Shown here piece by piece: positions 17,676 to 26,793 of a stretch of DNA of 45,926 bases; positions within the stretch are counted from its first letter, which is position 1; each line of letters starts with the position of its first letter. The stretch lies in assembly GCA_015206945.1 (NCBI GenBank), contig JADEXV010000030.1:1-45926 (forward strand), given 5' to 3'. Made by a program: the position numbers and the translations under genes. This DNA comes from Nostocales cyanobacterium LEGE 12452. Lineage in GTDB: Bacteria; Cyanobacteriota; Cyanobacteriia; Cyanobacteriales; Nostocaceae. The notes under the pieces are model-generated. The model searched no databases and had not been told where the DNA came from. It saw only the letters and a program-made list of their open reading frames with translations.

Positions 17676-17846
17676 AACTTAAGCTTTTTGGCACTAACTC
17701 AAGCGTATTGAGTCATAAAGAGCGATCGCATCGCCGATATTTTAGTGAATCTGTCATTTGCTAGAAGATGCGATTACAGCAAAATATTACAGTGATTCCA
17801 ACAAATGTGTGAGAGTATATTTATTCACTCACCCGGAGACATAATT

Positions 17847-18236
17847 ATGGTTTTTGCTGGCAAACGACCAAATAATTTAGGTATTAGCAACGGTAAATTA
17901 GCACCCTGCCCTAATTCCCCCAATTGCGTTTCTAGTCAGAGTACAGATGCATCTCACCAAATTGCACCACTAACTTTTACATCTACTCCAGAAGAAGCGA
18001 TTACTAATCTCAAACAGATTATTGAGTCTTTACCAAGAACCAAAATCATTACCGAAAATAAAGATTATTTATATGCAGAATTTAAAAGTGCTTTACTGGG
18101 ATTTGTAGATGATGTAGAATTCTATCTAGACCGGACTGCAAATCTTATTCATGTGCGTTCCGCTTCACGTTTAGGTCAAAGCGATTTGGGTGTTAATCGT
18201 CAACGAATAGAGACGATTAGAGCTAAGTTCAAATAA
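17847..18236 (+). CDS. DUF1499 family protein
   Basis: A 129-residue DUF1499 protein from ATG 17847 ('MVFAGKRPNNLG'). The signature 'LAPCPNSPNCVSSQ' and the later 'VDDVEFYLDRTANLIHVRSASRLGQSDLGVNR' region (residues about 85-125) are typical. An in-frame ATG at 17805 exists, but GGAG a few bases before 17847 and the family's normal start favour the shorter form. The biochemical function is not established; members are found across cyanobacteria and proteobacteria. It stands alone between two spacer regions. Confidence 0.88.
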   Translation: MVFAGKRPNNLGISNGKLAPCPNSPNCVSSQSTDASHQIAPLTFTSTPEEAITNLKQIIESLPRTKIITENKDYLYAEFKSALLGFVDDVEFYLDRTANLIHVRSASRLGQSDLGVNRQRIETIRAKFK

Positions 18237-18506
18237 TTTTTAATTGAACTAAGGGCTGGAGATTAAACACTGGGAAGATAAAGAAGTAGTTGGACAAAAT
18301 TAATTACACAATGTCATTACGAGTGAGACATTCCCAGAGTATTGGGTTGATTCACTGAGTTCGCAATAGTTGTAAATATTTTTGTCCATCTACTTGTGTG
18401 GATTCAGACCCTAGTAAAATCTGGAATGACGATTGTGTAATAGGGTGTAGTGGTTCACCGAAAATTATGAATTACGAACTAGTTAAACTCTGCGATCGCA
18501 ATATTT

Positions 18507-19175
18507 GTGAAACTTAATTTATTTAAAAACTTTGACTCTCGACCCCGACTAATTGTTGCTATCGGAATTGCTGTATTAGTTTCAGTAATCCTGCCGCATT
18601 CTCTGCACTTACCTACTCGCATTCTCTGCGCTTGGAACTCTGGTATTGACTTTTTCTTAGCGATAACGTGGTGGAAAATGATTAAGGCTAACCCACAAAA
18701 AATTCGCCGTTATGCTGAGAGTGAATATGAAGGACATTTGGCTATATTCATGTTGGTGATTGCTGCGGCTTGTGCGAGTGTTTTAGCCATTGGGTTTTTA
18801 CTAACTGATAAAAAAGAATTATCAATAATTCTGCTTACCCTACATGTCATACTTTCAATTATGACCATTGTCGGTTCCTGGTTATTAGTGCATACGATGT
18901 TTGCAGTGCAATATGCACACAGCTATTATAAATATATTAATCGTAATCATCGTGAAGAAATCACCAGAGGTTTAGATTTTCCTCATAATGATTATCCAGA
19001 CTACTGGGAATTTTTATATTATTCATTTGTAGTCGGGATGACCAGTCAAGTTTCAGATGTGCAAACAACATCACCCGATATGAGGCGCTTGACTCTGTTA
19101 CATGGCATATTATCCTTCTTTTTCAATACCACAATTTTAGCTATGAGTATTAATATTATTGCATCGCTGATTTAA
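18507..19175 (+). CDS. DUF1345 family membrane protein
   Basis: A 222-residue membrane protein with about five helices and the DUF1345 C-terminal pattern 'YPDYWEFLYYSFVVGMTSQ' then 'SDVQTTSPDMRRLTLLHG' and 'FFFNTTILAMSINI'. This family is conserved but of unknown function; the conserved polar residues within helices hint at a channel or transport role (inference). The frame begins with GTG at 18507; no ATG precedes 'KLNLFKNFDSRPRL', so the start is GTG or lies slightly further in. It is preceded by a 270-base spacer and stands alone. Confidence 0.85.
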   Translation: MKLNLFKNFDSRPRLIVAIGIAVLVSVILPHSLHLPTRILCAWNSGIDFFLAITWWKMIKANPQKIRRYAESEYEGHLAIFMLVIAAACASVLAIGFLLTDKKELSIILLTLHVILSIMTIVGSWLLVHTMFAVQYAHSYYKYINRNHREEITRGLDFPHNDYPDYWEFLYYSFVVGMTSQVSDVQTTSPDMRRLTLLHGILSFFFNTTILAMSINIIASLI

Positions 19176-19289
19176 AAATTGTTTGACTCAGCCAAAAGTA
19201 TGATTATTTAGTTCTCTACTTAGAGAAAGAGGAAATTAGATTACCAGTTCTTTAGGATGAACTTAAGTTGAGATAATCGGAGTGAGTTC

Positions 19290-19535
19290 ATGCCTTATAA
19301 CAAAATAGATGAATTATCTGAAGAAATCAAAGGACAACTGCCTGAACACGCACAACAAATTTTCGTTGCGGCATTTAATGCTGCTCAAAGTGATGCTTTG
19401 AGTGAAGAGGGTGCGCTTGATATTGCTTGGAATAGTGTAAAAAATGAATACGAACCAGGCAATGATGGCAAATGGCAGAGAAAGCCTGAAGATACTGCGA
19501 TACATAATAAAGCTGTTGTATCTGGCGGAAACTAA
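19290..19535 (+). CDS. ChaB family protein
   Basis: An 81-residue protein of the ChaB family: 'MPYNKIDELSEEIKGQLPEH' then 'AQQIFVAAFNAA' and 'EEGALDIAWNSVKNEYE' match the three-helix fold. E. coli ChaB was proposed as a cation transport regulator of ChaA, but its role here is unknown and no chaA gene is adjacent. The ATG is preceded by a weak GGAG-like stretch (CGGAGTG, 19278-19284). A terminator-like hairpin follows 53 bases after the stop. Confidence 0.85.
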   Translation: MPYNKIDELSEEIKGQLPEHAQQIFVAAFNAAQSDALSEEGALDIAWNSVKNEYEPGNDGKWQRKPEDTAIHNKAVVSGGN

Positions 19536-19587
19536 GTGAATTTCATCTGTGGATAAATATCTGATTTCAAGGTCTTATAAGGGTATA

Positions 19588-19636
19588 AGGGGAATTTCAT
19601 TCTTATAAAACAGAAATGGAATTTCCCTTTTTTTCG
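19588..19636 (+). terminator. Terminator-like hairpin after the chaB-type gene
   Basis: GGGGAATTTCATTC (from 19589) pairs imperfectly with GAAATGGAATTTCCC and is followed by a run of seven T from 19628. Confidence 0.65.
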
Positions 19637-19760
19637 CAACTTATGTCAGAAGATAGAGATTTTTCATAACTTATATTAGTTGCTATCAAAAATATTATAT
19701 ATAGACCAATACGGTTCAGTTAAGGCTAAATGTTATGCAAGTGAATTTTTTAACGAACCG

Positions 19761-19809
19761 CCTTCTCTACGAGAGGCTTTAGCCAACGCGTAGCGTCTCG
19801 TAGAGAAGG
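19761..19809. repeat. Perfect 14-bp inverted repeat element
   Basis: CCTTCTCTACGAGA (19761-19774) and TCTCGTAGAGAAGG (19796-19809) enclose 21 bases that include GCGTAGCG. The same 14-mer recurs at 20655-20668 in another spacer, so it is a dispersed family. Confidence 0.8.
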
Positions 19810-19882
19810 TGCAGAGGACGCAGAGACAAGAAAGAGAAGGAAAAAATTGCTTAACTGAACTGTATTGATATATAAACAAGAT

Positions 19883-19980
19883 ATGCTAATTCAAAAAGGC
19901 GAAATATCTATTCGTTTATGCAAGATGAAATGTATGATTATGAGCTGAGGTTTTGTGAAAGTAAAGCTATTGGCTGCACA
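19883..19980 (+). pseudogene. Remnant of an acetyltransferase-like gene
   Basis: ATG 19883 reads 'MLIQKGEISIRL' and then, after a shift of frame near 19918, 'QDEMYDYEL' (to about 19947), and then what may be a fragment 'RFCESKAIG' joined after an internal loss. The order resembles the N-terminus of GNAT-type aminoglycoside 6'-N-acetyltransferase homologues found in cyanobacteria, as I remember them. The rest of the gene is missing. It is decayed and not expected to make a product. Confidence 0.35.
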
Positions 19981-20057
19981 TGAACTGCATGAAGGAGAAT
20001 ACTCAGATTGTCATGACAATAGAGCCAAAGAAATCATGAGGAAATGCATTCTACCTG

Positions 20058-20540
20058 TTATACCTTCTTACCTGCTACTGGTTCAGCTATATTTTCCATA
20101 TCGACCAGATTCCACTTTAAACCTTTGCTCCTATATATACGCTTCTGCAAATTTGGATAATCACCGATATCATGGTCTAGCCTTTGACCAACTACTATAC
20201 ATTTGAATATAGAATTGCCTGTGTTTTTCAGGTTGTGCGGCTCACCACCAGCGCGATATCCAATAAAATCTCCTGCTTTAACTGGATAAACGCTTTCTCC
20301 AATTGTTGCCTCAGCTTCTCCCTCAAGAACGTATACGCACTCTTCTTCGTGATAGTGCATATGAAACTCCGTTGATTCACGTCCAGGCTCTACTTCAATG
20401 ATGTGGAAACCGATATTTTTTAAACCTGTCAAATCCCCTAAAGACTTATTCAGTCTGCGAGCATTGGAGTTGAGAAAATGTGTTTTTTTTAGTCCTTCAT
20501 AAGACTCAATTTCTTCTTTGGTGACTAAATACTTTTCCAT
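20058..20540 (-). CDS. Cupin-domain protein
   Basis: A 160-residue single-domain cupin. The metal-binding motif 1 is 'EFHMHYHEEECVYVLEGEAE' (two His and a Glu), and motif 2 is 'AGDFIGYRAGGEPHNLKNTG'. After the barrel a 45-residue tail ('YPNLQKRIYRSKGLKWNLVD') follows, as in a subgroup of small cupins linked to sugar or transcription functions. The bound metal and reaction cannot be told from sequence. It starts at ATG 20540 and stands alone between repeat-rich spacers. Confidence 0.85.
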   Translation of the reverse strand: MEKYLVTKEEIESYEGLKKTHFLNSNARRLNKSLGDLTGLKNIGFHIIEVEPGRESTEFHMHYHEEECVYVLEGEAEATIGESVYPVKAGDFIGYRAGGEPHNLKNTGNSIFKCIVVGQRLDHDIGDYPNLQKRIYRSKGLKWNLVDMENIAEPVAGKKV

Positions 20541-20647
20541 TTCTTGATACCAAGGTGCTAAGAAAATTTGATGGTGAATAAGCGAGGAAGCTAAAGATGA
20601 ATTAAGACGGAAGTTAAAACAGGTTCAAGGGTTCCATCTCAGCGGAA

Positions 20648-20716
20648 GCGATGCCCTTCTCTACGAGACGCTCCGCGAACGACAGGCTCAGGGTAAGACC
20701 TACGGCGGTAAACTAC
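20648..20716. repeat. Composite dispersed repeat
   Basis: Begins GCGATGCCC, continues with CCTTCTCTACGAGA (20655-20668, identical to the arm at 19761) and ends with CTACGGCGGTAAACTACGC. It combines pieces of the two repeat families seen at 8491 and 19761. Confidence 0.65.
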
Positions 20717-20849
20717 GCTTCTATTTGTGGATGGGATTATATCATCACTTCGTTATTAAGTGCAACTTCAGGTAAAATTGGTATCAGTTAATGTCTGACT
20801 GCATACCGAAAGTAGTACATCAGCCTAGATCATATAGTACGTTACTAGA

Positions 20850-21017
20850 TTAACTTGCGTGTTCCCAGTCACCAAGTAACTCATGTTGTTGTACTATTTT
20901 ATGGCATTTACGAAATGGTACTTTAGGAGTACCAATACTCCTACCAGGAAAAGACTGTTTTTTGGTCTTGGTAGGTCTATTTTCTAGGGTTGTTGAACTG
21001 AACTGTTGGGTTTTCAT
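20850..21017 (-). CDS. Small basic protein (55 aa), hypothetical
   Basis: Minus-strand ATG 21017 opens 'MKTQQFSSTTLENRPTKTKK' and runs without repeats to 'ELLGDWEHAS' and TAA at 20850-20852. The product is polar and basic (many Lys/Arg/Thr), possibly disordered and nucleic-acid binding. It is upstream of the cupin gene on the same strand and downstream of the histidine kinase. It has no recognised family; composition and the lack of any repeat in it argue that it is a gene. Confidence 0.5.
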   Translation of the reverse strand: MKTQQFSSTTLENRPTKTKKQSFPGRSIGTPKVPFRKCHKIVQQHELLGDWEHAS

Positions 21018-21154
21018 TGGTAAATAAATCTCTGATTAAAATCTGAGCACTAATTTATAACATCAATTTGTAAACGGCAAATTTCTGAAGAAAAATAAAA
21101 AATACATATTTAATTTGTAAAAGAAAAAAGAGAAATTTAAGAGTTTATTTACTC

Positions 21155-24100
21155 TCAAGATGAAGTGTTGCCAATGAGACTAACGATCGCTGCGGCTAAA
21201 TCCGCAGGATCGACGGGTTTAGGTAGGTGTTTTTGAAATCCTGCTGCCATTGCTTGGTTGTAATTAATTTCTCCTGCATAAGCAGTCAAAGCGATCGCAG
21301 GAATTTGTCCGCCTTGCTCTGGCGGTAATTTTCTCACTTCGCCCAGCAACATATAGCCATCCATGAAGGGCATTCCAATATCGCTTAAGAGGATATCTGG
21401 CTTTAATTGCACTAATGTTTGTAGCGCTTCATCTGCTGATTCAACTGCTGTTACCGTCGCGCCATATTGTTCCAGCGCAAAGCTAAAAAATTCTCGCACA
21501 TCGGCTTGATCGTCCACAAGCAGGATTTGTACTCCAGCAAGTAATGTCTCTTCAGTACTGAGTTCTGGTTGAGAAGCCTCACTACTACTAACTCGCAACT
21601 CAGAATTTTTGAGCAAAGGTAGTTTGACTGTGAAGGTAGCCCCTTGTTCTTCTCCCAGACTCTCTGCCTGAACTGTGCCACCATGAAGTTCCACTAGATG
21701 ACGCACAATTGCCAGTCCCAATCCCAGTCCACCAAATACTCTGGTTGTTTTGGCATCTGCTTGCCGGAAGTAATCAAAGACGTAGGGCAAAAATTTTGGG
21801 TTGATTCCTTTACCCGTATCAATTACCTGGATTTGGGCATCTAAACCAACTTGCTCTAGACGCACTTCTACAAGTCCATCTGTGGGTGTGAATTTAACGG
21901 CATTGGAGAGGAGATTCCACATCACTTGTTGCAAGCGATCGCCATCGCCGAGAACTTTGCCGATATCATTACTTAAGATGATTTGAATTTGAATCGATTT
22001 GGCTTCTGCTGCTAAACGCACCGTTTCTAATGCAGATGCGATCGCTATTTTCAAATCCACCGCATGGAGATTTAACCTAACCTTACCTTGCAAAATCCGC
22101 GAAACATCAAGTAAATCTCCAATCAATTGGGTTTGTAACTTGGCATTCCGCTCGATTGTTTCCAATGCCCGGATTTTAGTAGCTTCGTCGAACTTGCGAG
22201 TTCTGAGTAACTTTGCCCACCCTAAAATTGGATTCAAGGGAGTTCGGAGTTCGTGGGAAAGGACAGCGAGAAATTCATCTTTAATCCGGTTGGCTGTCTC
22301 GGCTTGTGCCCTGGCTGTCTTTTCGGCTTCGTAAAGTTGAGCGCGGGCGATGGCTTGCGCACACTGCTGTCCCAGTGTCAACATAAATCCCCGGTCTTCT
22401 TCGTTAAATATTTGTGCAGTGGTAAAGCTTAATCCCAAAGCCCCAATTATTTTACCTTCTACTACCAAGGGAATGGAAGCCCAGGCATTATTCGCCATAA
22501 CAGTCACAACATCTGCTAAGTTGGGATATCTAGCAATCATGGCTGCTAAATTTTCTAAAAAAATCGGCTGCCCAGTTCTGACTGTTTCTGCTATTTGGTT
22601 AGATGCTGCGATCGGAAAACTTGCCCAAGTATTTGTGAGCGTTTGCGGATAGCCAATTGCTTGCACAACTTTTAGGGTAGTATTTTCCTCAGTAAGTAAG
22701 ACAACGGAACCACCGGTAGCTTCTAAGGCGGCAATGCCTTGATTCACTACTACATCAGCCACCTGTTGGGGAGTTAGAGCTTCCGAGAGGGCAGCAGTTA
22801 TTTTTTGTAAAAGTAGCGTGCGATTGACAGAGCGTTGAGTTTCCTGGTAAAGTCTGGCGTTGTCGATGGCTGTTGCTGCCCGCCGCGCAATATCTTCTGC
22901 TAAAGCCAAGTCTGTTTGTTGATAGTACCGACCAGATTCGGCGGTAAAAAAAGAGATTGCTCCAAATAATTGCCCGCGGGAACGAACTGGAATCACCATC
23001 AAAGAACGAATACCCAGATTTTGCAGCAATTGCAGATGTTCGTTGTCTTCAGACATCTGTAGAAGATGTGAGTCAGATAATTCGGGATAAAAGACAGATA
23101 TTCCCAGCCTTAGCTGCCGTACAAGCTGTTTGGCTTTGGTTTTGGGTCGATAACGCAGCCGGATTTCGTCTAAGATATTTAGTTTTGTGGGATCGGCAAT
23201 TGCGATCGCAATTTGTTTACTTGACCAATCTTCTTGGAAGACATCTACAATGCACAAATCGGCTAAAGTTGGAACTGCTAGATTTGCCACATTTTCCAAG
23301 GTGATTTCATAATCTAATGAGGCAGCTAGTAAGGTGCTGGCTTCAACTAAAAAGTTTTGTGTGGCTTCAATTCGTCTGCGATGGCTAATATCCTCAATAA
23401 TCCCTAATGCATACATTGGAAGTCCCTTCGCATCCCAAACTGCTGATGAAGTTAGGTTTACCCAAACTATGGAACCATCTTTGCGGATGTAGCGCTTCTC
23501 TAAGGAATAACCACTAATTTCTTTTGCTAAAACTCGCCGAGCATTTTCCAAATCAACTTCTAAGTCGTCAGGGTGGGTAATTTCCTGAAAGTTCATTTGA
23601 ATTAACTCTTCATGGCTATAGCCAGTAATTTCGCATAGGGCAGGATTAATTTGCAGAAATCCTCCATCCAACCCCACTAGAGTAATACCGACAGCTGCCT
23701 GATTGAACATTGCCCGAAACCTTTCTTCGCTTTCTCGCAAAGCAACTTCTGTTTGCTTTGCTGCGGTCACATCTGCCAAAATAATGCCAATTCCTACCGT
23801 TTCACCCATTGCGTTATGAACTGGGTAATAGTTGCCCAGCCAGTAACCGTAACGTTCGGGTTGCTCCCTTGTCTCACCGCTGATTTCCATATTCAGCAGG
23901 GGTTCTCCAGTCTCTAACACGCGCTGTAACTGTGGCTCTAACTCAGCCGCCATTGCTGGCAACACTTCCCTAAATTTGCGTCCTAGATGTTCTTCTATAG
24001 CTAAACCGTTAATGTCAGCGAAAACTTGATTAATGCGGATATATCGCAGTTCCCGATCCAAAAAGCATACGGCAATAGGAGCCGCTCCTAGCAATGCATC

Positions 24101-26191
24101 TAGGAGAGATAGAGATTCGGCATAATGGATTAAAGCCTGGTGAATGTCGCGATAAAGTTGGGCATTTTCCACTGCTAAGGCAGCACGATGGCTAATATCT
24201 GTTGCTAAAGTTAGGTCAGTGCGATCGTAGCGACGGTTTGATTCTGCGGTGACAAAACTGATAGCGCCTAGTACTCGCCCTTTTGCGATTAACGGCACAA
24301 TCATCACAGACTTCATCCCCAATTGCCGAACAAGTTCTAAGTGTTCCTGATTCTGAGTACTTGCCACTAATAGCGAATCAGATACCTCTGAGATTAATTC
24401 GCTTTGCCCGGTTTGCAGTACTTTAGTAATTGCACTTGCACCTTTGTAATCTGTTGCATACTCCTGAAGTTGACGCGCCAACTCTGCTTTTGATGGGTCT
24501 GCATGAGCAATGGGTAGGCGGCGAATGGAACCATCTTCATTTAAAATATCGACACTACACCAATCAGCTAGCTGGGGAACTGAGATTTTAGCGATCTCTT
24601 CTAAGGTTTGTTCATAATCTAGCGAAGTAGAGAGTAAACTACTAATTTGGGCGATATAGCGGAGTCTTTCCTCAGCCTGCTTGCGCTCTGTAATATCGAG
24701 AACAAAAAAAGCTCCTCGATCTACAGTCCCTTCAAAATGGCTACCACCTATCAAAATCGGGAAGCGTGAGCCATCTTTACGGATATATTCCTTTTGATAT
24801 GGTGTGCAAAAAGAACTGTCTTGAAACTGAGTTATTGCTTCCTTATCGAGTTGCGCGTACTCTGTAGGAGTTAGGTCTTGCCAACGAAATGTTCCGGCAA
24901 GTAGTTCTTCACGGGTATAACCCACCATATTCAGCAAGGCATCGTTAGCGTCTGTAATCCCCCCGTCTTTACTCCAGAAGCCAATACCAATCATATTGGA
25001 CTCAACCACACTACGAAACTTAGCTTCGCTTTCCCGTAATGCTTGTTCAGTTTGTTTCAGTTGAGTAATATCAATTGAACTAATGCCCACTCCCAACAAC
25101 TGCCCATTCGGCAAACACACTGGATAATAGCTGACAAGACTATAACGATATACCCCAGGCGGATAGGTTTCACCGCTCACTTCCTGGTTGAGTAAGGGCT
25201 GCCTAGTCTTCATCACTTGCTCAAAAATAGGCTCAATTTGCGCTGCCCATTCTGGTAGTACTTCCCTAAAGGTGCGACCAATATGTTGAGTTTGCGGTAC
25301 ACCGTTAATAGCAGCTAGCGCTTCATTAGCATGAACATAGCGAAGTTCAGTATCAAGAAAAGCCAGTGCCACTGGTGAACTTGTAAGCCAGGCATCGACT
25401 AACGCCAGAGATTCATTTTTTTGCCCAATAGCTTGCTGAAGTTCCTCGTGCAACCTGGCTTTTTCTAGTTCTGCCTGCTTGCGCTCAGTAATATTCACAC
25501 CTGCACAGGTGATACCCTGAATAGTATTCTCTGCATCCCTTAGCGGTTCAACTAGCAAATCGTAATAACGGTCTTCTCCATCAATTGTCAGATAAACTTC
25601 TTCACGGGTTGCAACACCAGTCTCTATTACTTTTAGCTTAATTGCCTTCAATTTCTCTGCGACTATAGCTGAGAATAATTCATCATCAGACTTACCTAAC
25701 ATTTCCTCAGCAGTTTCTAGTCCTTGAGGATTATGAATCCATTGATATCGCAAATCACGATCCTGTTGAAAAACCACGATATCTGAACTACTTAACGCTA
25801 ATTTAAATCTTTCTTCACTAACTCTCAGCTGTTGCAGATTTCTATCAGCTTTTCTTTTCGCAGTCTTTAATGCCTCAGATAATATACTAAAAAGTAATCC
25901 TTGTAATGCAAACAACCCAATTCGCACAGAATTAAATAAGTCAAAACTCAGCTCATAAGCTGGGGGAAGAAAGAAGTAATTGCTCAGTAACGCAGACAAA
26001 AAAGTTGCTAACAACCCTAACTTCAAACCACCATACCAAGCACTCAACATTACAGCGCTAAAAAACAGCAGGAAAGGAGTTCCACTCATGTTTAACCAGG
26101 GGTCTAGCATCAACATTAACCCTAGTGCAAGTGCGACAATTAATACAACGATGCCATAACGCAGTAACTGAAAATAATGAATATGGGGCAT
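21155..26191 (-). CDS. Giant hybrid histidine kinase (PAS/GAF array, REC)
   Basis: A 1678-residue membrane-anchored hybrid sensor kinase. Residues 10-115 form a KdpD-like DUF4118 membrane domain with about four helices. Then come PAS (about 125-240), PAS (265-385), PAS (390-505), GAF (510-690), PAS (700-820), PAS (825-945), GAF (945-1125) and GAF (1127-1290). HisKA has 'LAVLSHELRTPLNPILGWAK' with the phospho-accepting H1313; the HATPase domain has 'NLLSNAVKFTP', 'DTGKGI' and 'GLGLAIV'; the C-terminal receiver (about 1553-1672) has 'ILLVDDQ' and 'LLSDIGMPFMDGY' with D1604. All catalytic residues seem present. The signal is unknown; 4-5 PAS and 3 GAF domains suggest several inputs. No response-regulator gene is adjacent, so output may go through the fused receiver to an unlinked partner. 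Confidence 0.92.
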   Translation of the reverse strand: MPHIHYFQLLRYGIVVLIVALALGLMLMLDPWLNMSGTPFLLFFSAVMLSAWYGGLKLGLLATFLSALLSNYFFLPPAYELSFDLFNSVRIGLFALQGLLFSILSEALKTAKRKADRNLQQLRVSEERFKLALSSSDIVVFQQDRDLRYQWIHNPQGLETAEEMLGKSDDELFSAIVAEKLKAIKLKVIETGVATREEVYLTIDGEDRYYDLLVEPLRDAENTIQGITCAGVNITERKQAELEKARLHEELQQAIGQKNESLALVDAWLTSSPVALAFLDTELRYVHANEALAAINGVPQTQHIGRTFREVLPEWAAQIEPIFEQVMKTRQPLLNQEVSGETYPPGVYRYSLVSYYPVCLPNGQLLGVGISSIDITQLKQTEQALRESEAKFRSVVESNMIGIGFWSKDGGITDANDALLNMVGYTREELLAGTFRWQDLTPTEYAQLDKEAITQFQDSSFCTPYQKEYIRKDGSRFPILIGGSHFEGTVDRGAFFVLDITERKQAEERLRYIAQISSLLSTSLDYEQTLEEIAKISVPQLADWCSVDILNEDGSIRRLPIAHADPSKAELARQLQEYATDYKGASAITKVLQTGQSELISEVSDSLLVASTQNQEHLELVRQLGMKSVMIVPLIAKGRVLGAISFVTAESNRRYDRTDLTLATDISHRAALAVENAQLYRDIHQALIHYAESLSLLDALLGAAPIAVCFLDRELRYIRINQVFADINGLAIEEHLGRKFREVLPAMAAELEPQLQRVLETGEPLLNMEISGETREQPERYGYWLGNYYPVHNAMGETVGIGIILADVTAAKQTEVALRESEERFRAMFNQAAVGITLVGLDGGFLQINPALCEITGYSHEELIQMNFQEITHPDDLEVDLENARRVLAKEISGYSLEKRYIRKDGSIVWVNLTSSAVWDAKGLPMYALGIIEDISHRRRIEATQNFLVEASTLLAASLDYEITLENVANLAVPTLADLCIVDVFQEDWSSKQIAIAIADPTKLNILDEIRLRYRPKTKAKQLVRQLRLGISVFYPELSDSHLLQMSEDNEHLQLLQNLGIRSLMVIPVRSRGQLFGAISFFTAESGRYYQQTDLALAEDIARRAATAIDNARLYQETQRSVNRTLLLQKITAALSEALTPQQVADVVVNQGIAALEATGGSVVLLTEENTTLKVVQAIGYPQTLTNTWASFPIAASNQIAETVRTGQPIFLENLAAMIARYPNLADVVTVMANNAWASIPLVVEGKIIGALGLSFTTAQIFNEEDRGFMLTLGQQCAQAIARAQLYEAEKTARAQAETANRIKDEFLAVLSHELRTPLNPILGWAKLLRTRKFDEATKIRALETIERNAKLQTQLIGDLLDVSRILQGKVRLNLHAVDLKIAIASALETVRLAAEAKSIQIQIILSNDIGKVLGDGDRLQQVMWNLLSNAVKFTPTDGLVEVRLEQVGLDAQIQVIDTGKGINPKFLPYVFDYFRQADAKTTRVFGGLGLGLAIVRHLVELHGGTVQAESLGEEQGATFTVKLPLLKNSELRVSSSEASQPELSTEETLLAGVQILLVDDQADVREFFSFALEQYGATVTAVESADEALQTLVQLKPDILLSDIGMPFMDGYMLLGEVRKLPPEQGGQIPAIALTAYAGEINYNQAMAAGFQKHLPKPVDPADLAAAIVSLIGNTSS

Positions 26192-26793
26192 GAAAAGTTC
26201 TTGGAATAACCAATACTCATTGCAGAGGCTGTATATACCCTAAGCTAGTTTGTAAATTTTAGTAACTTATCTCCAGATAGATTTTTGCTGAGTTATAAAA
26301 ACCTCTTTTGCTAGAGGTTTATTTGTTAGCTATCTGATATGTAAATGAAAATTTTAGCTTGAACCATCAAGATGAATGGTACTGTCGTGCTAATCTAAAA
26401 TACTAGATACAAACACAAAACTAATTTATAATAAAAATTATAGAATAGTATCTGGTTCAGGATAGAGATAAATATAAGATATTGCCTGTTGTTCATTAAC
26501 TGCCATATACTGTTTATTTAGTTATCATCAATATTAAAATTTTAATGAATAAGTAAATTATTGATATCGCCAGTATATCTACTTAATTACTAGAGATAAT
26601 AACGAGGCGATCGCCTACTTTATATTTTGATGCCAACAGCTTTTTCTGATTTTTTTAATTGGCAACAATTTATATTTTCGTCGATATAAATTGTTGCCAA
26701 AAAAACTTGTAAAGACTGTATTAACCAGTAGACCATTTTCCAAAGCTAGACAAAATGATGATTAGGGCTAGAGCCAAACTATTTTCATAGTAG
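26192..26793. other. 602-base AT-rich spacer
   Basis: Lies between the start of the kinase gene and the end of the protease-nuclease gene (both minus strand). It has to hold the kinase promoter. No reading frame or remnant could be recognised. The only structure is the large dyad at 26659-26700. Confidence 0.4.
26659..26700. repeat. Perfect 17-bp inverted repeat, 8-base loop
   Basis: TTGGCAACAATTTATAT (26659-26675) and its exact complement (26684-26700) flank TTTCGTCG. A run of T precedes it and a run of A follows it, so it is not a conventional terminator in either direction; it might be an operator, recombination site or cruciform. Confidence 0.85.

Noticed and set aside
19955..20206. 83-codon plus-strand ORF over the end of the cupin gene
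   Set aside because: Its second half is antisense to the cupin; the first part overlaps the decayed acetyltransferase piece.
26659..26700. Dyad as a rho-independent terminator
   Set aside because: The T-run is before, not after, the stem on both strands.
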